A DNA stretch of 45,065 bases, taken from positions 1-45,065 of the forward strand of contig JAOTUB010000015.1 in assembly GCA_029864095.1 (NCBI GenBank), written 5' to 3'. The position numbers and the translations under genes are program-made. The notes beneath the pieces are model-generated. The model saw nothing but the letters and a program-made list of their open reading frames with translations. It ran no database searches and was not told where the DNA came from. Origin of the DNA: Gammaproteobacteria bacterium (GTDB lineage Bacteria > Pseudomonadota > Gammaproteobacteria > Steroidobacterales > Woeseiaceae). This document shows, in pieces, positions 15,139 through 21,188 of the stretch (position 1 is its first letter; the number at the start of each line of letters is the position of its first letter).

Positions 15139-16509
15139 TTAGTCGTCCAGCGGCAGACCGCTCGGGACGCCGTTGACCACGTCCTGGTCGCTCCTCAAAT
15201 CGAGGCTGTTCGTATCCGTCAGAGCGCTGAGGAAGTCGATGATTAGATCGACCTCTTTCTTCGTGAACGAGAACGGAGCCAGTTCGTTATACGAGGCAAT
15301 GAAATCGACGATCGCAGCATTGTCCATCGCACGGTAGTTCTCGGTATCGAGTGTCGGGTGCGTCGGGAGAACAGCCTGCCGATTGGCATTGTAAGCGTAA
15401 AGGGAATCCACGGCGTTCAAATGGTGCTCCACAACCGCTCTCAACGAATTGTAAGCTCCGCTGTGTCCGTACGGTGCATTTAGCGCGACGTTCCGCAACG
15501 ATGGTGTTTTGAACCTGAGAATATCACTGGCGGAACCGGTGACCTGCTCCCTGCCATAATCCTCGAATCCATCCGGGCCGCTGCCTCGACCGGAACCAAT
15601 CTGCGGCATCGCAATAGCGTGAAACTGCTGGTCGGTCTGGTAGAGTCCGCTGTGGCACTCGGCGCAGGAATGCCCGTTTTTGTCTCCCCGGTAGAACAGT
15701 TTCATGCCCTCTTTTTGGTTTTTGCTCATCGCATGCTGGTCGCCCCTGACATATTGGTCGAACGGGCTGTTGTCTGCGCGCCAGGCGACACTTTCAAAGG
15801 CCGCAATCGCATTCGCGGCGTGCGAATACTGAATTTCTGCTGAACTGCTGATTTCGTCGGGAAAAGCTGCGATGAACATGGCGACGTAATCAGGGTTCGC
15901 TCGAAGGCGTTGCGCGAGTAACTCCCATACCTGCGGCAGGTCTCCGCTGGCCGCTGCTATTGCGATGGGATTCTCAGGGGCCTGTCCGGCCATCTCCGTT
16001 CCCGACGTCACCGGGAACATGGCCTGGCATGCCAGGACACTTTCAAGGTTTCCGGGCAGATCCATTCCTGCGGGCGTCCTACAGCCGCTGGGAAACCCTT
16101 CTCCACCAATCGTGGATACCCGACCATCATGAAACAAGGTATGAAAGGACCGGTCGCCGAGGTTCCATACCGGCGGCGCATTGCGGGGTACCCGCTCGTG
16201 AATCAAATCTGACCCGGTTCCGACGTTTCGCGTGACACCCAGACCGCTGCCGCCTTCGCCCACGGGAAGTGACAGCCCATCACCAGTACCGGCCAACGAA
16301 TGATGACACGTACCACAGGAAATATTCTTGTTTCCGCTCAGTATCTTGTCAAACATCAGGACACGGCCCAACGCCACTTTTTCCGGATTCGGATTCCGGA
16401 AGTCGTGTGTCGGAACCGGAACGTCTGTGTCGCGATCGGCGAATGCTGCCTCGGATCCGATCCACATCACCAAACAGATCAGTGACATACTAATTGTGCT
16501 CAATTTCAT
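15139..16509 (-). CDS. di-haem cytochrome c peroxidase / MauG family protein
   Basis: A 456-residue secreted protein with a signal peptide cut after about SEAAFA (residue 24). Two c-type haem sites are visible: CGTCH at 65-69 and CAECH at 282-286. The first is preceded by LGRVLMFDKILSGN, as in bacterial cytochrome c peroxidases and MauG-like proteins. HDGR, FKTPSLRNVALNAPYGHSG and LTDFL-type C-terminal elements agree. It acts in the periplasm, reducing peroxide or oxidising a protein substrate. Length exceeds that of classic CcpA (about 330), as in the MauG-like branch. It is the only gene of unit 4 of the tRNA array. Confidence 0.9.
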   Translation of the reverse strand: MKLSTISMSLICLVMWIGSEAAFADRDTDVPVPTHDFRNPNPEKVALGRVLMFDKILSGNKNISCGTCHHSLAGTGDGLSLPVGEGGSGLGVTRNVGTGSDLIHERVPRNAPPVWNLGDRSFHTLFHDGRVSTIGGEGFPSGCRTPAGMDLPGNLESVLACQAMFPVTSGTEMAGQAPENPIAIAAASGDLPQVWELLAQRLRANPDYVAMFIAAFPDEISSSAEIQYSHAANAIAAFESVAWRADNSPFDQYVRGDQHAMSKNQKEGMKLFYRGDKNGHSCAECHSGLYQTDQQFHAIAMPQIGSGRGSGPDGFEDYGREQVTGSASDILRFKTPSLRNVALNAPYGHSGAYNSLRAVVEHHLNAVDSLYAYNANRQAVLPTHPTLDTENYRAMDNAAIVDFIASYNELAPFSFTKKEVDLIIDFLSALTDTNSLDLRSDQDVVNGVPSGLPLDD

Positions 16510-17163
16510 TATATTCTCCGCTCGGAGCGCCTCTTGCCTAAGTCATCATTTTTGATTCATCCGGCCGGTCTTACGTTCGGATCGTAGTGCATGCGCATGA
16601 AAGTGTGGTGCCAGTTCGACATAAGCCGATCTTTTCGAATCTGCGATCCGAATGAAAGTTGAATAACGTGCTACTGAAAATATCCTGCGCAGAATCTTCA
16701 GAAGCAAGATTTCTATATCAAAAGGTCACGCTGTTCGTGGAATCCAAGGAGCTTTGCTCGCTGGTCAGCATGCCCACGGAAAATGAGAACCGTTCACTCT
16801 CGTCAGGCTCCGCCTGGAGGTGAGGCTAGAACTGAGCTTCCTCAAAAAGCCCACTTGACCCAGATGGTTACTTTCGGGCGACCTAACTCAATTGAATAGG
16901 GTGGTCACAGGACCACGGAAACCGGTCAGCCCGGCCAATGACCATCTCAGCGACTCCGATTGGGAAGCTGATGTCCTACCATTGAACGACGCCCGCGCAC
17001 AGCCCGCTTCGGGCCTAATACGACAAGCAAATGGTTGCATCCTGTTATAAGAAATCATACGTAGTTCATAGTCTCGTAATGCCCGATTTGAAATATTGCG
17101 GCTCTGGTATCTGTGCAATTCACAGAGCCGTGCCTCGCTTGGTCAATACGGGAGAAATAGGCA
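16510..17163. other. 654-bp gene-free region with repeat copy D
   Basis: It contains the promoter region of the peroxidase gene (minus strand), copy D of the tRNA-Gly repeat (16820-16996), a short GCCCG-CTT-CGGGC hairpin just outside the tRNA segment, and the leader of the beta-barrel gene with a GGAGA ribosome site. No coding sequence is supported. Confidence 0.65.
16820..16996 (-). repeat. tRNA-Gly-derived repeat, copy D (outermost)
   Basis: The tRNA segment 16960-16996 matches 3427-3463 with one difference in 37. Unlike copies A-C, the similarity stops at the tRNA 5' end, and the DNA beyond is unrelated to the leader of the intact gene. The left module is well kept: GTGGTC-ACAG-GACCAC at 16901-16916, 59 bp from the tRNA segment, and TGGTTACTTTCGGG further left. 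This fits the remnant of the ancestral tRNA gene with its original upstream flank. Confidence 0.9.
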
Positions 17164-17742
17164 ATGAGTAACTCACTGACGAATAGCCACGCTACATTCA
17201 AGACCATGCTGCTTATTGTCGCTTTCGCGCCTTTTGCCGCGTTGGCCGATAGCGGATTTTATGTCGGCGGCAGTATCGGCGGCGCTACGATCGAGGCGAA
17301 CCTTGGCGATACCGGCATCCCTGGCGTGCCGTCCGATATCGATGAAGATGACACGGCCTACAAGGTGTTTGTGGGCTACAACTTCGACCTTCCGAGCATC
17401 GTTCTGGGCGTTGAGGCCGGTTACGTCGATTTCGGCGAGCCCAATATCGATGTTCTTGGCGAAGATTTGTTGATCGACACAACGGGCATCAACCTCTGGG
17501 GCATCGTTGCGCTCGAGGCCGGGCCTGTCGACCTGTTCGCGAAGCTCGGATACATCTCCTGGGATGCGGATTTCCAACTAGTGACTGAACGCGCCAGCGA
17601 AAGTGGTTCCGACGTCGGGTACGGGCTCGGTCTGGCATTCAATGCGGGCCCGATACAGATTCGCGGCGAGTACGAGGTCTACGACCTCGACGATGCTGAC
17701 GCTTCGATGCTGTCGGTAGGACTGGTTTATCAGTTCGACTGA
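17164..17742 (+). CDS. outer-membrane beta-barrel protein
   Basis: A 192-residue protein with a signal peptide ending near ALAD (about residue 28) and an eight-stranded opacity/OmpA-like barrel. It begins with SGFYVGGSIGGATIEA and continues with alternating strands such as YKVFVGYNFD, VLGVEAGYVDFG, VDLFAKLGYISWDADF and GLGLAFNAGPIQIRGEYEVYD, ending in LSVGLVYQFD. The proposed terminal strand has Tyr and Phe in place but ends in Asp rather than Phe. The protein is very acidic. Function beyond an outer-membrane surface protein is unknown. Confidence 0.88.
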   Translation: MSNSLTNSHATFKTMLLIVAFAPFAALADSGFYVGGSIGGATIEANLGDTGIPGVPSDIDEDDTAYKVFVGYNFDLPSIVLGVEAGYVDFGEPNIDVLGEDLLIDTTGINLWGIVALEAGPVDLFAKLGYISWDADFQLVTERASESGSDVGYGLGLAFNAGPIQIRGEYEVYDLDDADASMLSVGLVYQFD

Positions 17743-17819
17743 TTTGAGTTGACGCGCGTTTTCGGCTCGCCAGGCGACTACTTATCCACGTTCCTGCATC
17801 CGCTAGCATTAGTCCTGAT

Positions 17820-17843
17820 CACGGCCGCCACACTGCGGCCGTG
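17820..17843. terminator. bidirectional terminator-like hairpin
   Basis: Nine-bp perfect arms, CACGGCCGC and GCGGCCGTG, enclose CACACT, midway between the convergent beta-barrel and TonB receptor genes. No U-run follows on either strand, so its function as an intrinsic terminator is not certain. Confidence 0.45.
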
Positions 17844-17905
17844 GCTGTGTCCACGTCGTCAATCGACGGCGGGATCCAGCCGCGTTCGTTTAACCGCCCG
17901 CCGGC

Positions 17906-20038
17906 CTAATAGCGGTACGATAATTCGAGACCGATCTGGCGCGGTCGGCTGGGCCAGGCAATATCGGCGGGCAAGCCGATGAATCGTGACGCAAAGAACC
18001 ACTCGATGTATTCCTCGTCGAATACATTATTTGCGAACAGGCGCGTGCTCCACTTATCGCTTTCCAGGGCAATGCTGAGGTTGGTCAGGGCGTAGGACGA
18101 TTGCACGTCCACATTGTCCAGCGTCCAATAAGTCTCGCCACGATGTTCATAGTCGATACGGCTGACAAGTTGCCGCGCGTTTGCAAGTGGCTTGCTGTAC
18201 TGCAGACCGAAATTCAGCGACCAGACGGGCGCTCCCGGTACGTTCTTGCCTTCGATAGCAGACGCAGGCACGAGGACGCCGGCGATATCTTCATACTCGG
18301 TGATCTCGCTGTCCGTAAAACCGAATCCTAGGCCGAGCTCCAGGGAGTCGCTCGGCATCGCGACCAGTTCAAGTTCGCCGCCAAAGATCTTGCTCCTGGG
18401 CACATTAATGTTCGCTTGCGTCCCTGTCTGGTCGAACAGAAAGTACTGCTGGTCGGTGTAGTCGATGTGGAACAACGAGAGTCCACCACGCAGACGTCCG
18501 CCGTAGGCGGAGCCTTTGAGGCCGGCCTCGTAAGAAATCAGCGACTCCTTGTCGAAACCCGGCTCGAAATTGCTGCCGGGGGCGAGATTGTTAAATCCGC
18601 CCGCCCTGAATCCCTTGCCGATCGTCATATAGCCGAGCAGATTCTCGTCGAAGTTGTAGCCGAGGCTCAGCTTTGGCTGCAGCTCTCTGAATGTCTCGCT
18701 GCGGCCCTGCGTCGTGTCCTTGGGTGTCTCAACGTCATAACGAAAGGCGACCGTGACCTCGAGATCGTCGCTCATGTCATAACTCAAATGGCCAAACGCC
18801 GCATAGTTTTCGAGCTCCAGGTCCTGTGCCGCTGGCGGAACCGGCGCGCCGAAAAACGTTGTCGCCAGCGAACGGAACCGATCCTGAGTGAAGAAATGCG
18901 CACCGGCCACCCAGCGCAGCGTTGACTCCGTGTCGGAAACCACGCGCAGTTCCTGCGCGAAGGTCTGCGACTCGTCGATGACGATGATATCGATCGCCTC
19001 GATCAACGTTTGGTCAAGGTCCTGATCATTGCCGGAATCGACGTCGGTGTACGACGTGATCGACGTCAGCGTGCCCCACCCGAGGTCATAGTCGATTTTT
19101 GCCGAGAACTCCCGCGAATCGACGAAAGACACGCCAATGCGATTCGACTGGATCTCGTAGGTCGGGTTGCCAAAAAATATTGGCGGGTCCGGTGGCGGCA
19201 ACGGCAAGACGCCCTCGCTCCCCGGCATGAAATAGCCCGAGCCGCCTTCCTGTTCGAGGAATTGCGCCTTCACGTCGATCGAGAGCCTGTCCGTCGGCTT
19301 GTATAGCAGCTGCCCGCGAAACGAGACTGCTTCTTTGAAGTCTACTTCCTCATTATCCAGATACGCGTTCTTGAGTTGACCTTTGCGATCCTGCAGACGC
19401 GCCGACGCACGGTAGCGCAGCGTGTCGTCGGTGACGGGCCCCGAGGCGCTCGCCGCAACCGTGAAGTCCTGCCCCTCCGCCGCCGACAGGCGCAGATTGT
19501 ATTCCGGGTCAGTTGTTGGCTGCCGGGTCGTGATCAGAACGGCGCCGCCGATTGCGTTGCGACCGTAAAGCGCCCCCTGCGGTCCCCGCAGAACGACGAC
19601 ACTCTCGATATCGAAGAGATCCTGCGTTGTCAGAAGATTGTTGCTTGCGCTGACGCCGTCGATGCGAAACGACACTGGCGGTTGACCGGTGCCGCGATTC
19701 TGTCGGACGCCACGAATTACGAGCGTGCTGATGCCGACTTCCTGGTCGTCGGAAAAACGCAGATTCGGCGTCAGCGAGGCGACGCGATTGATGCGCTCGA
19801 TCCGGTGCCGCTCAATATCGTCTACCGTAAAAGCTGTGATGGAATCCGGCACCTCGGACAGATTCTCGGCTCTAAAACGCGAGGTCACCACGATTTCCTC
19901 GAGAGCGCCATCTGCGTCCGCGGTCGTGTCGGCGAGTCCTGTCTGAGCGTACAGGCCTGCGAGGCCTGCAAAGAGACAGTTTACAGCGCGCAGCACGCGG
20001 TCGTTTTTGGCAATCAACAAGACATCCTCTTGAAACAA
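17906..20038 (-). CDS. TonB-dependent receptor
   Basis: A 710-residue outer-membrane receptor. After a signal-like hydrophobic stretch (about residues 15-37), EEIVVTSRFR near residue 48 resembles a TonB box. The plug domain follows, with SVVVLRGPQGALYGRNAIGG (about residues 147-166) as the conserved signature, then a 22-strand barrel ending in PRQIGLELSYRY with a terminal aromatic residue. The ligand is not predictable; the size and the EVPDSITAFT plug start resemble the common iron-complex/polyphenol-type receptors of marine proteobacteria. It is divergent from the DUF2846-like gene at 20098. Confidence 0.93.
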   Translation of the reverse strand: MFQEDVLLIAKNDRVLRAVNCLFAGLAGLYAQTGLADTTADADGALEEIVVTSRFRAENLSEVPDSITAFTVDDIERHRIERINRVASLTPNLRFSDDQEVGISTLVIRGVRQNRGTGQPPVSFRIDGVSASNNLLTTQDLFDIESVVVLRGPQGALYGRNAIGGAVLITTRQPTTDPEYNLRLSAAEGQDFTVAASASGPVTDDTLRYRASARLQDRKGQLKNAYLDNEEVDFKEAVSFRGQLLYKPTDRLSIDVKAQFLEQEGGSGYFMPGSEGVLPLPPPDPPIFFGNPTYEIQSNRIGVSFVDSREFSAKIDYDLGWGTLTSITSYTDVDSGNDQDLDQTLIEAIDIIVIDESQTFAQELRVVSDTESTLRWVAGAHFFTQDRFRSLATTFFGAPVPPAAQDLELENYAAFGHLSYDMSDDLEVTVAFRYDVETPKDTTQGRSETFRELQPKLSLGYNFDENLLGYMTIGKGFRAGGFNNLAPGSNFEPGFDKESLISYEAGLKGSAYGGRLRGGLSLFHIDYTDQQYFLFDQTGTQANINVPRSKIFGGELELVAMPSDSLELGLGFGFTDSEITEYEDIAGVLVPASAIEGKNVPGAPVWSLNFGLQYSKPLANARQLVSRIDYEHRGETYWTLDNVDVQSSYALTNLSIALESDKWSTRLFANNVFDEEYIEWFFASRFIGLPADIAWPSRPRQIGLELSYRY

Positions 20039-20097
20039 ATTTGCGGTAGTCTACCGAGACAACCACACGGACACCATTGAAAGAAAGGGTGAGCGCC

Positions 20098-21066
20098 ATG
20101 AAAAACCGCCAACCGTACATATTCATCTTTGTCTGCATCGTCACTCTAAGCATCGCACCGCCGGGTGTCTTGGCAGACACAAGCGATATCGCCCCGCCGG
20201 CGGCAGACGAAACACTGATTTACGTCATTCGGGAGGGCCGACTCCTCGGCAAGGCGAACGGCTACTGGATTGCCGTTAATGACCAAACCGTCGCCAGGGT
20301 AAGGAACAACAAGTACGCCGTTGTCCGGGCGAAAACCGGGCTCATCACTTTGAATCTCGCCAATTCCGGCAGCGTTTTCGCAGCAACGACGATCGATAAC
20401 CGCGCCTCAGAGACCGTTTATCTGAAATGGCGGTTGGGTGATCCCGGCTTCACCGAACTAGACGAAGCTTCTGCCAACAAGATGATGCGTAAGATGAAGC
20501 GCATGGAACCGATCGACGCACCGGAACCGAACAACGAGCATATGGCAGTCTTGATGAACCTGTCGCGCCTTGGTTTTGACCTGATGCGGCCATCTGCCGG
20601 CGAGCCAGCGCCGGACAATGAGCACGCGGTCATTACTTTTTTCCGCGGCAAAGAGGCAGATAAACTCGAGTTTGGGGTCTGGAGTGAAAATGGCTTTGTC
20701 GGCACGCTTGCGGCCAGTCAGGCAACCAGCATTGCCGTGCCGGCGGGTACTCACTTCTTCATGGGCGCAAATATGGGAACAACGCTTCTCAAAGCGCAGG
20801 TCGAGGCCGGCAAGCGCTACTACGTCCTGTACGACTACGGCAAGATGATCGGCCGCGTTCGCCTGACGCCGGTTTCGCGTGAACAGTCGAGCGACCTGCA
20901 GGGGTGGCTGAGTAAGGTCAACCATGTCGAGGTAAACGCGTCCGCGATGTCACCTCGGGTTCGTGGACGCGAGGAAGTCGTGAGCGCTGTCGTACGCGCC
21001 GCGGCGGCGAAGGCCAAAAGCGGCCAGGCGGATTTTCACCTGCTGGGCGGCGACCACGCCTACTAG
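20098..21066 (+). CDS. secreted protein with two DUF2846-like repeats
   Basis: A 322-residue protein with a signal peptide (hydrophobic residues about 8-27, ending VLADT). Two related modules follow. Module 1 (about residues 48-125) has IYVIREGRLLGKANGYWIAVND, then RVRNNKYAVVRAKTG; module 2 (about 180-255) has ITFFRGK, FVGTLAASQATSIAVPAGTHFFMG and KAQVEAGKRYYVLYDYG. Each resembles the DUF2846 fold, in which a small ligand name-tag, a cap and a clearance strand recur. ATG at 20098 is chosen because AAAGGGTGAG precedes it; a TTG at 20077 would extend the frame by seven residues. Function unknown; it sits between two TonB receptor genes. Confidence 0.75.
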   Translation: MKNRQPYIFIFVCIVTLSIAPPGVLADTSDIAPPAADETLIYVIREGRLLGKANGYWIAVNDQTVARVRNNKYAVVRAKTGLITLNLANSGSVFAATTIDNRASETVYLKWRLGDPGFTELDEASANKMMRKMKRMEPIDAPEPNNEHMAVLMNLSRLGFDLMRPSAGEPAPDNEHAVITFFRGKEADKLEFGVWSENGFVGTLAASQATSIAVPAGTHFFMGANMGTTLLKAQVEAGKRYYVLYDYGKMIGRVRLTPVSREQSSDLQGWLSKVNHVEVNASAMSPRVRGREEVVSAVVRAAAAKAKSGQADFHLLGGDHAY

Positions 21067-21188
21067 TTGTCTGGCGCATCGCAATGGGCACAATACTTTG
21101 CTGGCCAATTCGTACGTTGACCATGGCTATACTATACTCAGAAACGGAGACATCAGAATATGCGTCACGCATACACTAGGGGGAACAC

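Larger units (their letters stand above)
3427..16959 (-). mobile_element. tRNA-Gly-anchored array of four cargo units (proposed)
   Basis: Four units are delimited by same-oriented copies of the tRNA-Gly 5' half: 3427-9867 (6441 bp), 9868-11583 (1716 bp), 11584-14886 (3303 bp) and 14887-16959 (2073 bp). Each unit starts with the tRNA half plus its leader/promoter flank. Units 1, 3 and 4, and unit 2 in shortened form, end with a related module. Cargo is accessory (regulators, hydrolases, TerC, redox proteins) and no integrase or intact transposase gene is present. The boundaries are read directly from the repeats; serial insertion by a recombinase acting in trans is inference. Relevant known behaviour: many tyrosine-recombinase islands use tRNA genes as attachment sites and restore the tRNA after insertion. 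Confidence 0.5.

Noticed and set aside
9729..16996. Repeats as classic integron attC sites
   Set aside because: There is no GTTRRRY core, no intI gene and no attC-type imperfect stem of usual form. The repeats are clearly tRNA-Gly derived.
9729..16996. Repeats as free-standing MITE- or SINE-like elements
   Set aside because: Same orientation, common anchoring at one functional tRNA-Gly gene and an abrupt border at the anticodon loop fit site-specific insertion better. No terminal inverted repeats or target duplications were seen. The possibility stays open until genome-wide copies are examined.
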